A stretch of 64,000 bases of DNA from Canna indica. Taxonomy: Eukaryota > Streptophyta > Magnoliopsida > Zingiberales > Cannaceae. The translations under genes were made by a program, and so were the position numbers. The notes beneath the pieces were generated by a model. That model searched no databases, had not been told where the DNA came from, and saw only the letters and a program-made list of their open reading frames with translations. The DNA lies in NCBI GenBank assembly GCA_034359265.1, contig CP136891.1:7392501-7456500 (forward strand). Reading direction: 5' to 3'. Below, piece by piece: positions 44,211 through 57,200 of this stretch. Numbering within the stretch: the stretch's first letter is position 1; the number at the start of each line of letters is the position of its first letter.

Positions 44211-45051
44211 GTGGCCGCAAAAACTGGATTAGGAGGGAACTCCATTAAATATACCATTAGAAAAAGAGCCGTTATGGAGGGAACTCTAAAAGAAACCCTA
44301 GCTCTTGTAGTACGTTACCATATGATCCTCGGATCGATCCCCTCCCGTTTGGATCTCCCAATCGCTTTTCTCTCAAGAATCATTCCGCTCTTCTTCCTCA
44401 GAGCCGCTCTCGGATCCGCGAGGTCCTCCTTCTCCAGAGCCGCCGCCGCCGGCAGAGGAGGCGTTCACATCTTTGGCGACCTCGTCGTGGGCTTCCCCTC
44501 CGCGGCCCCCCTCGACCTCTTCTTCACCCCTGCGGTCGGTTTTGCCGCCGGCACTGTTTTCTATTTGTCTTCTCTATGGAAAACGAAGCCTTCTGATGTT
44601 CATGCCGTGGTTGGAGAGTGGGTTCTGATTACGAGCCCAACGGCGTTCAATCGGACCGTCCTCCTCGGGTGCCCCTCGGTATCGTTTGAGGATGGTGGGG
44701 ACTTAGATGGAGTGGACGAGGGGATTCTCAGCGATGAACGCCATTATGTGAATCTGAACCGCGGAAAGATCTCTCTGGCTAGGGAGGAGACAGAAGAGGG
44801 AGTGGAGAATATTTCGTATCAGAGGCTCTGTGTGGAGGCGGATGATGGAGGTATTATCTTGATTGGCTTAAGAATTTATATTTGAATAAGGAGTACGGGT
44901 TGGATACCAAGGTGCTAATTGTTCCAAGAACAGCAGAAGGGAGTATGGATAGATATGTGAGATCATTCGTGTTTGATGCCTTGAAGCATGGTTATTTTCC
45001 CATTGTTATGAACCTAAGGGGTTCTGCTGGGTCTTCACTGACTACACCAAG
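44211..45051 (+). pseudogene. First exon of an EMB8-like alpha/beta-hydrolase gene, frameshifted
   Basis: An open frame of 224 codons carries family landmarks: GGVHIFGDLVVGFP-like N-terminus, GEWVLITSPTAFNRTVLLGC, PSVSFEDGG, DERHYVNLNRGKI and ISYQRLCVEADDGG. The frame is then lost near 44855, where relatives have VSLDW: one base is missing in TTGATTGG and a codon is also absent. In the next frame the homology continues, LKNLYLNKEYGLDTKVLIVP, GSMDRYVRSFVFDALKHGYF, VMNLRGSAGSSLTTPR, up to a donor GGTAAAAAG at 45051/45052. Downstream hydrolase exons were not recognised. Relatives are large plastid-predicted proteins with an alpha/beta-hydrolase domain. The Harbinger right end lies only 24 bases upstream, so promoter and N-terminus may be lost. 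Confidence 0.7.
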
Positions 45052-46180
45052 GTAAAAAGATTCACTTATTTATCTTTTTATTGAATTATTCAAGTAGGTT
45101 TTACTTTCTCTTGTTCTAAGATGCAATATTATCTTAACACCTTCGCCTTCATTTGCGAAGTCAATACTTAATGCTTATGCAACATGGAGAGTTGTCCCTA
45201 CCATCTTGTAGTCGTAATTGAAAGGATACAGAACATACCACAAATTAGTTTCAAGAAGTTTAATCTGAAGGTTGAATCTGGATTGCTTTTTCTTTCCAGA
45301 CCTCGTAGTTGTTCAAGTTAATGGTCTAGGCTGAACCATTTTTAGGATATAAGGAATGCCTAACTTCTGTTTGGAGGCACCAGGAAGGCCAGTTTGGAAA
45401 TTTTTTTGGTTTTGTTAAATTTCAAGTCTTATGTTTGATACATGGTTTTGAAGTCTTTGTTTTGGTAATTTTCTGGCATTTAGTCATCATAGTCATATCT
45501 TTGTGTATTTAACCTAGATAAGAATGGGGCATCCATCTAAAACTGACGTACCATTCAAAAATCAGTTATGACTCTGCTTGAATTTTTTAGGCGAGGTTCC
45601 TTATCTAGGATAAACCTAGGCGGGGCGTAACTTTTTTCGTAAATGATGTTAGGATATGCTAATTGTTAAATATATATAAACTGGATACTTCCCTAATAGG
45701 TTTTGGAAAAGATGGTCACCCAATCAAATTCATACCAATTCACTTTTCAATTTACAGGTCCCTATCTTCAGTACCATTTTTTTTTGTTATCTGTGGCTCT
45801 TTTTGGAATCAAGCAAAAATCAAATGACAAAATCTTTGTCCCGAATGGGGTACATTCTGGGATAATGTTGACAAGTTTTACCTTGCAAACTGGTGGCTTC
45901 ATCAGATACGAGCCTGGCACTCCTTCCTGATTAATAAGTACTCACCCTATGCATCCATTTAATGGTGTTGTTGGTCTAGGTGTATGCGTTCTGTTGGTCA
46001 TTCTTTTCTTTCCAAGGGAACCTCAGCAAAAGAAATCTTTAGAGGGCACATTTTTGAAATGTTGTTGAACACATTTTTTTTCTTGAAAAAAGTGAAACCT
46101 GCATGTCATTCAAGATGGATGAAAGGGTACATGTGTAGCAGTAGAGGAAAGATACAAAGCGACCAGAAATGGTAATACTA
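45052..46180. other. Spacer or intron of the broken hydrolase gene
   Basis: No exon of the expected hydrolase continuation (LFTAADSDD-type block) was found, and no other gene is visible. Confidence 0.35.
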
Positions 46181-46726
46181 AAAGTAAAAGTAAAAGTAAA
46201 ACTACTGACACTTCAAGCACGACCCAGATCAAAAAAAATTGGAGCAGATGTTGCCAATTGTTGTTGTGATGAGTAGTCGTTCTTAAAAGCTTGTGAATTC
46301 CTTTCGAACCACATGAACCAACTCCATACTAAGATCAAACGTGTTCATAACAATGCTCTTATTGTCAACATGCCCTCCTTTGATTCCCATGGTGCAACAG
46401 AAAGTGAGAAGAATTCAATCTTCAACAGGGATAGAAACACTTTCCACCCAGAAGAACTGAATGGGCAGGACCTAAATAGAGGTGTTGGAAGTGATACCCC
46501 AACGGAGAAGTCGATCCCTGGTCAGCGATCTCCGTCTCCTCAAACGGAGCCACCCAAAGATTGAAATTTTTGGAGGAAGCCTACTTTGCCAAAGGAAATG
46601 ATGGTATCTGTCTGTTACTCCTCGATATGTTACCAGGTAGTAGAGGCTTTTTGTCGTGAAGGATCCGTCTTTTGTCGACTTCCACCGAACAAGATCCTCA
46701 CCATAAGAGCTTTGAACCTCTTCCAA
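46180..46726 (-). pseudogene. LINE 3' remnant with zf-RVT region and simple-repeat tail
   Basis: On the minus strand the frame from 46726 reads SSYGEDLVRWKSTKDGSFTT, then SLYYLVTYRGVTDRYHHFLW, LPPKISIFGWLRLRRRRSL and RDRLLRWGI. This is the zinc-binding region that ends plant L1 reverse transcriptases. Further decayed sequence follows to about 46210, and then (TTTTAC)n-like repeats at 46184-46203, which could be the element's 3' tail. It is a severely 5'-truncated, dead copy, different in sequence from the LINE at 33980-35180. Confidence 0.65.
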
Positions 46727-49700
46727 GTCCTAGGCCAAAGAGGTTAAGCTTTCCGCGTCGACCAATGTGGAGAAGTAAATATCCCAACCAGCAAACTGGA
46801 AAAGTATACCAAAAGTGAACATCTGATGACATGTTTATTTTCCATCTTTTGTTGCTTATTTTCATGCTAAATTCAGATTAAATATTTCCTAAAATGTGTT
46901 TATTGTTTTGTTTAATTTTTAGGTAACAAAGGATGGAAAGAAATAAAAAAGAATCTCCTTGCACGTTTTTTGGAAGCTGGAAATTGGAAAGAAAGCTGGA
47001 CCTGATCGCCATGCCTTGGATGTGCTCATGCCTTAGTAAAGATGCATGTGACAGATTCAAAATTTACCATGATAAAGGTCGGAATTTTGTTTCCAAGTTT
47101 CCATGCGAATTTGGATTATCCTTGTGTTTAAAACATTAAACCAAGATATTTTGTTGTTAGTTTATTACCATATAGGGTTGATTTGATTTTTATTTCTATT
47201 TTAGTTAGGTTTGGAATTCTTCTATCAGAGGAGAAAAATTGTAATGAATAGGGGATCACGAGTTTTTAGCTTTAGTTTTTATGTTTTGTTTTAGTCTTTT
47301 AATTTTAGTTTAGAATTAAGTTTTTCAATTGAGCAGAAATATTTTAAAGAGATGTTTGTCCTTGCGATGTGTGGCTAATTCTCTTCTATCTAGCTAAAGG
47401 ACGTTCGACGTTTTGGTTCTACCCGGATTGTGAGATCTATCTGTGCTTAATTTCTCTTGATCTCTAGTATTCATTTACTTCGTGCAATAATTTATCTATT
47501 GATTGATCCTTTTTAATTGTTGGTCTATTATCGGGTTATTAGGACAATAGTTTGCCTTTCGGTATGGTTGTTCCATGTCGGATTTAGAGGCAATTAGTCG
47601 AGGTTGCTGTTCAATTCGTACTAAGGGAATTCCTGAAATAATTTGACATATGAGATTGTTGTTCAATTCATATAGTCTTTTAAAATTAGTGATCCCAAGA
47701 ACTTTAGCTATTGATAGTTTCATAGAGTGCCTCTAAGAATACCAATCAATAAGGGTTTAATCGCAACGCTTGTTTGGATTAACCATGGATTTAAAGAAGA
47801 TTAAGGTTCTTAGCGCTTGTCTACGACCAAATCGATTTGCTAAAAATAAAAGAACTCATCCTTTGTGTCTATGATCAATCATACGAACCGAAATCGAGAA
47901 CGTACCTTTAGCTAGACTTTTCTCTCATTGATTTCTCCTCAATTTTAATTACTATTTTTATTTACGTCTTCTTGCATCTAATCAAAACCTTCCATTTTTC
48001 TTTTCTTTTAATTTCTTGTTTTGAAAGAATTTGAAACTAACAAATCTACGTGGATTTGACCCTACTTGTCACAACTACAAAATTTCAAGAAAGTAGGTAT
48101 TTATTTTTGATGAATTCAGCACTCATCAACATCTTGCTAATTTTGTGGAAATGAAGCATGTATAGGCAAATCGTAAAGATACAAATGATGTTGAAGAAGA
48201 TGCAATCTCACCCAAAGATATCAGGAGAAAAATTTATTACTCTATCTTGGGCCGATTGTGTTCATTGGAAGAGGGACATTCAAATTATCTAGTCTTTGCT
48301 TCTATCATGAGCAAGTAAATACCCCTGCGAACGAAATTTATGCCAGATTTGTTTTTGTTTTTTTTTGTGGAGGAAATGAGGTACAACCTCTCATAATGTT
48401 TATGCCTACTTAATCAGTATATTTATGTTGAAAGCAGTTTTGTAAAAGACTCATTTACGGACTATAGGCATATACATGATTGAAAAATAAACATAGCTGT
48501 AACGACTTGAATAAATCTTCTGCTGTCTGGTTGACACTGACACACTGTTACTCTTCCCATCCAATAGCTGTCTGGTTAGTGCTACTCTTTTAACCAGTGA
48601 GTCTCACTTGTAGAGAAAGAATAATTTTTTTGCATTTGGGAATATGAAAATTGCTACTAATATCCAGTTGGCCACTTGGGCTTTGTAAGGGTGTACCTGG
48701 AGGTGCATGATAAGTTAACCAGGAATGATCGCAAAAATTCTTCTGTATACCACTGGAAAACAATGAAAAGAGTAGTAGTATTAGGACCCATGGTTCTTTT
48801 GTTGGTTGAAAAGAAACAGTAACTGGAGTGATTTTGTGAATTGCAAAGTTTGTGGCTTACCATTTACAAAGTGCTAGGTGACTGTATATTTGAATGAAAT
48901 TGAGGATGCTTACTATCTATCTCATAAAGTACCATGGCACTCATCTGCTTATTTCTCTCAAGATAGACTAGCAAGTGGAGAAATTTATAATGGTCAGAAC
49001 TGAATATTGGTGCTGCATGGCTCTATAACTTTCTGCTTTGGCCGTAGGTTTACTGTGGGAGATTTGCAAGATGTCTATCCTCGAGTTTCGAGTGTAATTC
49101 AAACTCGTTGATGCAAGATATCGGATTTAATCCGATCCTATAATCTCTAACGAGATTAGATTTATTAGTGCCAGCAAATTGTATGAAGCTTCTTGAAGTA
49201 ATGAAGCTTTGTGACAACTAAAGCCATGGAGACTACGGAGTGCACCATTTAGTTGCCCTTTTGAAAAATGTGGTAATCTCCATGCTAGTCAAGCCTTGTT
49301 GTAGCTTAAGATGGATTAATTTGAATCAGTAGTTGCAAGTCCTACTTTTTAGATCTGCTTCACATTACAGCAAAATGAATGTGGCATAAAACAGGTGTTA
49401 TTACAGGCTGAAGTTTGAGAATAAAGAAGTTATCAACTTTCATGCTCATATACATAAGCTCACCTTTTGCTCTAAACAAAGTTAGATTTAGTACTGATGG
49501 TACAGTAGATTATACTGAATTTTATGGATAATTTGTAATGTTTGTTAACTTTCAAACGAAATCCTCCATCTAGAATATATCTATGCATTAAGAACTTCTA
49601 ACACAAATCAATGCATCTTACACTACAGTAAGATGGGTAATCTTTAACCGAACTAGTTTTCTCTTTATGATACAGAACTTATATGCTAATCTCATTCTGG

Positions 49701-51272
49701 AACTAGATAAGCCATATCTTCAAGTTCTGAATTGGTTGGCATTTGCTCGATTAAAGGTTTAGTCAGTTACTGATGCAGCGCAGGCTCTTTGGACATTATC
49801 TTCAATTAAGACATTGTCTTTATCAATTAATCTTAAATATATCCTCTGCCTCCCTTCTCTCCTAGGTTGTGAATCACTTGCCCTGATTCCAGAGTTAACT
49901 ATATGTGCTAACTTACGATGGACGTTAGTAAACTCACAAAAAAATTAGCTATTGAGCAGAATAAGAATATGCTGGTGGTTTTGTTCATTGGCATTTTTTT
50001 GTTGCTTCCATCAACTTTGTAGAGCACCCCATTGAGGAGAAGTCTCAAGACATCAAGCAAGTGGTCTACAGGGATCACTTATGTTGCCGTGTACTAACAT
50101 GAATAATGGACCAGAACTCAGCTACTGAGATGTAAAAGATCAAATAATTCAGCTGGAAGAATTGATGGTCTCCTTCCTCCCCTCACTTGAGAACCATCTT
50201 TGTACGACTAAAAAATCTTCGTCTTGTGTCAGCGCAGCATTCTCCTCTGCTTTGTGCAGCAGCACACAAGAAAATCTGCTTGTATTACTTGGTTTCTAAG
50301 TATAGCTCTGTACGAGCAATCATGTTCCATATCCTGCTCTCAAGCTATTTAAAGTCTAAGTTGATATTACAACAAGTGAGCACCTCAGGAAACTGCACGC
50401 CTCCATTATTGTCTTTTCTCTCCATTTTAGTTCTTTAGATTTCATCTCCACCTCCTCAAACACTGGCTTGAATCATATGTCAAAATTGTCATCTCCTGGA
50501 AGCAAAAACAAAGGAAACAATCAAAAGAGATGGCATGCAATTCCACCCACACAAGCAAGCAATCAAAGGAAAGAGGGGGAGCACCAATCTATTCCCATCA
50601 TGTGCATCTCAAGGTAGCGAGGTATGTGTCTCCCAATGCAACAACACTTTTCTTTGTCTCTCAAGTCTTATGATGCATTGAACTGTCTTTTCTCCAGGGA
50701 TGCATATGGATGTGTCTTCCAATAATGGAGCAGCATAATCTAAAGCTGCATTATGTATACATGCATTGAACTATATCTCATGGCAATGGAAGCAAGAGCG
50801 CGGACCAGCCTCACCTATACATGCTGATCTCTTATTGTACATGCATGGCTCAAATCTCATGTTGTTGCCTCATTTTGGCAAATATATCTTAAGGGTAGAG
50901 ACGCCAACCTACTAATGATGTCCCATTTGTGGTCCTAAATGCCCGAAAGTTTTGCTTTGGAAGAGGATAAAAGATTGATCTAATTGTAACAGATGGGACA
51001 ATGAATGTAGGGTGAGCATAGGCTAAGAGTATGTTAATTGAGACCACAATAAGAGTAGTGAAAAAAAAGTTCCTTCTTCATTGAAAAGAGAAATTCATGC
51101 CAAACTCTATAATCTGCCCTAATTGCACTCAAACTCCTTTGAGTTTTAAATATAGTGCCACCTCTCACCGTTACCTTAACAATTGAGTTACTCATGAAAT
51201 AATAATATTCTAATATTCCTCGCATACTAATGTGGCCTTTTAAGCTTTTAAAAAATATTTCTAGCAATAAGT
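46727..51272. other. Long stretch without a supported gene
   Basis: Short exon-like pieces occur but cannot be placed in a family: KKAGPDRHALDVLMP (about 46995), RRKIYYSILGRLCSLEEGHS with LVFASIMSK (about 48228-48315), and FTVGDLQDVYPRVSS after a GCCGTAG acceptor (about 49050). They could be decayed downstream exons of the broken gene at 44211 or unrelated remnants. The remainder is AT-rich. Confidence 0.35.
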
Positions 51273-51350
51273 TAATTTATATTATTATAATAATTTATAT
51301 TATTATAATAATTTATATTATTATAATAATTTATATTATTATAATAATTT
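51273..51350. repeat. Palindromic AT-rich tandem repeat
   Basis: The 18-base unit TAATTTATATTATTATAA is repeated about four times without change. Each unit is nearly self-complementary, so the array can form cruciforms or hairpins. Confidence 0.9.
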
Positions 51351-51784
51351 TATATGATTTTGTCATATATAGTATTAATTATTATGATAATAATCTCTTA
51401 TATTATGTTGAAACAGACACATCTAAATAGATTGTCTCGGATTGTCGACATCTGAACGGATTATTGAAACAGACACAACTTTTATCATATAGGGTTAGAT
51501 ATCAATGAGGATAATTTTTTTCAAAAAATTATTCTGCTAATTAAATTTTATTAAACTCGTAAAGATGATAAAACACATTCCAAAAAAAATTATATAAAAA
51601 AGTGCCTCGATCTAGAATACTAACCACAAAAACACCTTTCTACACTAAAAATTTAACATGATTAGGAATCGGGAAAGTGCAATCACTATATCCACGTGGA
51701 GAATGAGGAGAGATTTTATTGATATCCAGATATCTCAATTATAAAAGAACGAGCCCAAACAATACTAGCAATTGCATATGATTA
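51351..51784. other. AT-rich flank of the Copia element
   Basis: Nothing recognisable apart from AT-rich sequence leading to the target site TTTAT at 51785-51789. Confidence 0.4.
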
Positions 51785-51789
51785 TTTAT

Positions 51790-51904
51790 TGGTACGTAGG
51801 ACCTACGTGTAATAAAATGTTATATGAGGAATTTTGTGTAAAACTGCTTATTAATAAAGCAATTAGGGCAGATTAGGCCCTAATATGAGAATTAACATCA
51901 AATA
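51790..51904 (+). repeat. 5' LTR of the Copia element
   Basis: 115 bp, TGGTACGTAGG...CATCAAATA; contains AATAAA-like and TTATTAATAAAGC motifs. Confidence 0.9.
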
Positions 51905-52290
51905 TTTCTTCTTGGTATCAGAGCATCATCCGCCCGCCGCCACCTTCCCTGTAGATCTCGCAACAACTCGTCGATCTCCCCCAGGCAGTCGCCAGCACCG
52001 AGTCGCAAGCGACCTACATCGCAGCAGGCAGGTCGCCTGCTCGCGAGCGTAGCCCGATCACCTGCTCGTGGGCGGAGGGGGCAGGGGCCCCCCGATTGCG
52101 CTCGTATCCAGAGCTAGCAACGCCGGCTCCAGTGCAGCCAGCGCCAGCATCGCGAGCGCCCAATCGCAGTGTTGTTCCATGTTCCTTTTTTTACTTGTTC
52201 CGCTATTCTCGTTCATTGCCAATAGAGATGCACATCTAATTCTGTCAGATAAGTGATTCTATGTGAAGTTTTCTTTTCTGTTAAAGCAAT

Positions 52291-55200
52291 ATGATGACTG
52301 GAGGGGTTAGGGACGAGGGTGAACTTACTTCAAAGAAGGTGATTCAATCTTCAAATAACAAGTTGGGGATCTCAACGGAGAATTCATCTTTGCAAATCAA
52401 TCATGTGCGACTAGATGGACCATCCTCCTATCTTATGTGGTCTCGTAGTGTACGATTATTCATCCAGGCTCGCGGTTTGGAGGGATATCTCACCGAAGTG
52501 AAAGTAAAATCGATAGATGGAGACCCAACTCAGATGTTATGGATCTCAGAAAATTATTTAGTCATGTGCTGGCTATTTCACCCAATGACACCTGCAATTA
52601 GTAAGGCTTTTTTTTCTTTGAGATAGTTAGTGAAATCTGGGAGACAGCTACTCAGACTTTCTCACAGGAAGACAATTCTACCCAGGCATATGAAATCCAA
52701 TACCATATACGCCGTGTTCATCAGGGAGACATGCCTGTGATAACTTATGTTGCAGAACTACGACGATTGTGGGCTGAATTAGACTTCTATCGCCCATTTA
52801 GAGCAGTTCATCTAGAGGATGCATGTTGCTATTCACAAGAAATATGTTAAGGAGGAACATTTATTTGACTTCCTCGCTGGACTCAATTCAGAGTTTGACT
52901 CCATACGGGTGCAGATTCTCAGACGAGGAGATACACTACTATCTTTGCAGCAGGCGTTTTCTATTACACAAAGTGAAGAAACTCGAAGACGAGTTATGAT
53001 TGATGCTGGTGATACTGCTCGATCTGCACTTACTGTTCAACCATGTTCCATAAGTGACAAAGAATAATTGTAGTGTGATTATTGTCACAAGATCGGTCAC
53101 ATCAATGATACTTGTTGGCAACTACATGGGAGACCTACTCGAGGTGGAGGACGCAGTAACCGGCATGGAGGCAGTAGATCGAGGTGGAGGCTGAAGATTT
53201 TCAACAGGGCAAGCTCACTACTTCGATCCCAATTCAGATGTCCAATCTATCATCCATGCCTCCTCTCATGATGCATCCGTAGAGGTACTACATACTATCA
53301 AACAACTTATGACGAAGCTTGACTCTTCTTCCATCGGAGATTCTTCACCACTTGCAGGTCTCTCTGGTCAATCTTCCACTTATCATTCTAACTTTGCTTA
53401 GTCAGATATACTTTATTGTTCTCTTAATGCATTACACAGTAAGCATATTCTTGTCTCTTAATTCTTGGGTTATAGACTTAGGAGCCTCTAATCATATGAT
53501 CAGATTATCAAATTCATTTGTCTCTTATCTTCCGTGCTCAAGCAGGGGCGGAGCTACCTTACAAAGAAGGGGGGTAATTGCCCCCCTTCACATTTGAGAT
53601 GTTTCCATTAATGTCTAAGGGGAAAGGATAATTTTGCCCTCCTCCTTCCCCAAATTAATATATTTGTCCCCTCCTCTCTCCCTTCGTCTATTTCAATACT
53701 ATGAGAACCAGTAAATATTTACTCTTAATTAAAATAAATCACATGATATTTGATATGTGCTAATTAAAAGAACACATATTATTATTATGATATAGAATGT
53801 GATTACTTTAACTTAGGATTCTTTTGAATTTTTAAAAAATTAAAATGAGTCCAATATTAATCAAATTTTTTTTACTCAATAGTTTCAACATGAAATAATT
53901 ATACAATTTTCTAAACTACAGAACTCAATCCTTGATTATATCATTATTTGCTATTTCTTTTCTCATTTTCCCAATAATGTTGTTTGAGTTGTTTTATCTC
54001 TGCACCCACGATATCATATTTTGTCATCCTCACAATCATGAAAGCACATACCCAACCCGGCCCCCTCCCCCCGCCAATTCTCGTTGTGACCATGCTAACT
54101 CCAAGCGCTCCAATATCGCACATATCAACTCCCTTTGTGCTCAGTGTCGTGACCTCATGTGCAGTAATCCTTAATGTGCTCACACTCAAGTGCATAACTC
54201 TAAACATCTCGACCCCAAATGTAACCTTAAGCTCTCGTGTGCAATCTTTGGTTGTTATATTTTTCCCTTTGTTCTGTGTGAACTTTGTCCCTCCTCATTT
54301 TGATTTCTGGCTCCGCCACTGTGCTCGGGTATAAAGATAAGGTTCGCATTGCTAATGGTTCCTTTGCTTCTGTCTCTGATAAAGGTGATGTTAGTATTTC
54401 ACATTCTCTTTATCTTTCATCAGTGTTACATGTTCCTAGCTTTCCTATGAATCTTCTTTCTATTAGCTCTATCACTAAGTCTCTCAATTGTAAAGTGACA
54501 TTCTTTCCCACTCATTGTCTTTTCCAGGAGCTATCGACAGGGAAGACGATTGGAGCTGGTAGAATGCATGATGATCTTTATCACTTTGAGAGCACGGTGA
54601 TTCCATATGATAGCTCAGGATTGGTAGCTTCTTTCACAAATAAAGTAGTAGATGAACTACAATTGCAACATCAGAAGCTTGGTCATTTATCTTTTTTTGT
54701 TCTAGCAAAATTATTTCCTTACCTTTATCACATGTGTGCTAAAGATCAACTTTAGTGTGATGCATGTGACTTTGCAAAACATACTTGCAGTGTTTATCCT
54801 TATTCTGGTAATAGGAGGATTAAGCCATTTTTGATAGTTCATAGTGATGTTTGGGGGCCTTGTCGTACTACTGCTATTTCTGGACATCGATGGTTTGTTA
54901 CATTTATTGACTATTTCAGTCGTACAACTTGGGTTTATCTTCTTAAACACAAAAATAAAGTCTTTCCCTTCAAAGAGTTTCATAAGATTATTAGTACACA
55001 ATTTGATGCCGAAGTTAAGATTCTTCGCTCAGATAAAGGCACTAAATATACCCACAGAGAATTTCAAGCCTACTTGGTGTAGCATGATATTCTTCATTAA
55101 ACATCATGTGTTAATACACAAGCCCAGAATAGAGTAGCTGAAAGGAAGTATCATCATCTATTGGAGATCACTTGATCATTGTTGTTTTCAATGAATGTGC

Positions 55201-57200
55201 CAAAGTTTTTATGGGGAGAAGCAATCCTAACAGCATGTCATCTGATTAATCGAATGCCACTCCGCGTCTTAGATTATTGATCGCCTTTGGAGTGTCTTAT
55301 TGGATCTGCCAAGTTTATTATGCCGCCAAAAGTCTTTTGCTGCATTTATTTTATGCGAGATCACAATAATTCTCTTGACAAATTAGATCCTCGCTCTCTC
55401 AAATGTGTATTTGTGGGTTATTCAGCTACACAAAAGGATATAAGTGTTACTACCCTCCTGAGTGAAAAATATTTGTCAGTATGGATGTAACCTTTTGAGA
55501 GCACAAAGCTTACTACTCTTCATTTTCTTCAGATTCCATATCAACCTCAGAGGTCGATGAGTTTATTCCTTCTCTAATACACTGTTGGACTCTTTGTAAG
55601 GGGGAGACTGTGCCAGAGCTTGAGATTTCTCATGCTACAGTTCATGAGCAAGTGGAGGAAGAACAAACTATGCAGGAGGAAGAAACAACTCAGCAAGAGG
55701 AACCAAGTCTCTCACCAGTGATACTTACTGAGACCATTATGCATTCTCCCAGAGTTCTAGAGTCTTCTCGATCCTGCTGCAGCTTCAGATATGTCTAATG
55801 GTAACATCTCTTCTACTTCCTCTACTTTAGATCTACCCATTGCTCTTCGGAAGGGTATTCATTCTTTCATAATTTTATATCGCTGTCGTTACGATATTTC
55901 CCAATATATTTCCTATGATCACTTGACTTCTACATACAAATGCTTTATTTCAGCTCTATCTTCTGTCTCCATTTCCTCTAATTGGAAGATTGCCATAGCG
56001 AACCCTAAGTGGAAGGAAACAATGATAGAAGAGATGAAAGCTTTAGCAAACAATAATACTTGGGAAATTGTACCTCTACCTGAAGGAAAGAAACATGTCG
56101 AATGTAAATGGGTGTACACAGTGAAGCAGACCCCAGAAGAAAAAGTTGATCAATTTAAAGCTCGACTAGTGGCAAAAGGCTACACTCAAACATACAATAT
56201 TGATTATGATGAGACTTTTGCACCAGTGGCAAAAATGAACTCTATTCGCACGCTTATCTCATGTGTCGTGATCTGTGGGTGGAAGCTTCATCAACTAGAT
56301 GCGAAGAATGCATTCCTCCATGGAGATCTACCGGAAGAGGTGTACATGGAAATACCTCGTGGTTTTCAAAGTGCAAAAACAACTAGTATGGTTTGTCGTC
56401 TGCCACGATCCTTGTGTGGACTAAAACAGTCACCCAGAGCTTGGTTTGATATATTTCGAAGAGCTGTATATCAATGGGTTATACTCAGAGTAATGCTGGT
56501 CATACCTTATTTTTCAAGCATCATTAAGAGAAAGTAGTCATTTTGATAGTCTATGCGGATAATATCATTGTCACAGGAGATGATACAAAAGAAACTGAAG
56601 ATTTGAAGAACAAATTAGCACATGTGTTTGAAGTAAAAGATCTAGGGGAACTACGATATTTTTTAGGAATTGAGGTAGCCTATTCAACACATGACATTTT
56701 TTTGTCTCAGCGAAAGTATGTCCTAGACTTGTTGACTGAGTCAGGAATGCTTGGTTGCAAACCAGTAGCAACTCTTATTGATCAAATTTATCATTTGGCT
56801 AATGATGTTAGTCCCTCTGTCAACCGAGAAAGGTATCAAAAACTAGTGGAGAAGTTAATTTATTCTCACACAGAAGACCTGATATTACCTTTGTAGTGAG
56901 TGTGGTGAGCAGATATATGCATGACCCTTGTGAGCATCACATGAATATTGTATATCGAATTCTGAGATATCTCTAGGGTTGTCCTGGACGCAGTCTGCTA
57001 TTCTGCAAACATGACAACTTAAAAGTTGATGGATATACATATGTTGATTGGGCAGGATCAGTAGAAGATCGTTGATCCACATTCGATTATTGCACTTTTG
57101 TCGGTGGAAATTTAGTTTTATGGAGAAGTAAAAAACAAGTTGTTGTAGCCCGTTCAAGTGCTGAAGCGGAATATCGTGCTATGGCTCAGGGGGTAGTGAG
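52291..57200 (+). pseudogene. Copia gag-pol, multiply broken
   Basis: Gag-like region 52291-53066 (LDGPSSYLMWSRSVRLFI, FLAGLNSEFDSIRVQILRR) with a frameshift near 52620. CX2CX4HX4C zinc knuckle at 53074-53115, directly after an in-frame TAG. Protease motif near 53472 reads DLGAS instead of D(S/T)GA. Integrase zinc region (HQKLGHLS... CDACDFAKHT) about 54670-54780 and catalytic core about 54830-55150 (HSDVWGP, SRTTWVYLLKHK, LRSDKGTKY). Reverse transcriptase 56000-56890 (NNTWEIVPLPEGKKHVECKW, KARLVAKGYTQ, DETFAPVAKM, HQLDAKNAFLHGDLPEEVYM), whose catalytic box is YADN (56552-56563) rather than YxDD. RNase H end about 57138-57190 (ARSSAEAEYRAMAQG). Several stops and frameshifts separate the blocks. 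Inactive. Confidence 0.88.
53543..54321. mobile_element. hAT-type element nested in the Copia protease region
   Basis: Ends: CAGGGGCGGAGCTACC at 53543 and, read in reverse from 54321, CAGTGGCGGAGCCAGAA. CAGNGGCGGAGCCAG-type termini are typical of plant hAT elements. The flanks TGCTCAAG (53535-53542) and TGCTCGGG (54322-54329) agree at 6 of 8 positions, a decayed 8-bp target duplication. Copia protein homology stops at the left border and resumes right after the right border, which confirms the insertion. At 779 bp there is no transposase; short frames inside are not conserved. Confidence 0.85.

Noticed and set aside
53932..54334. Overlapping frames on both strands inside the nested hAT element
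   Set aside because: Short, unconserved frames in non-autonomous element sequence.
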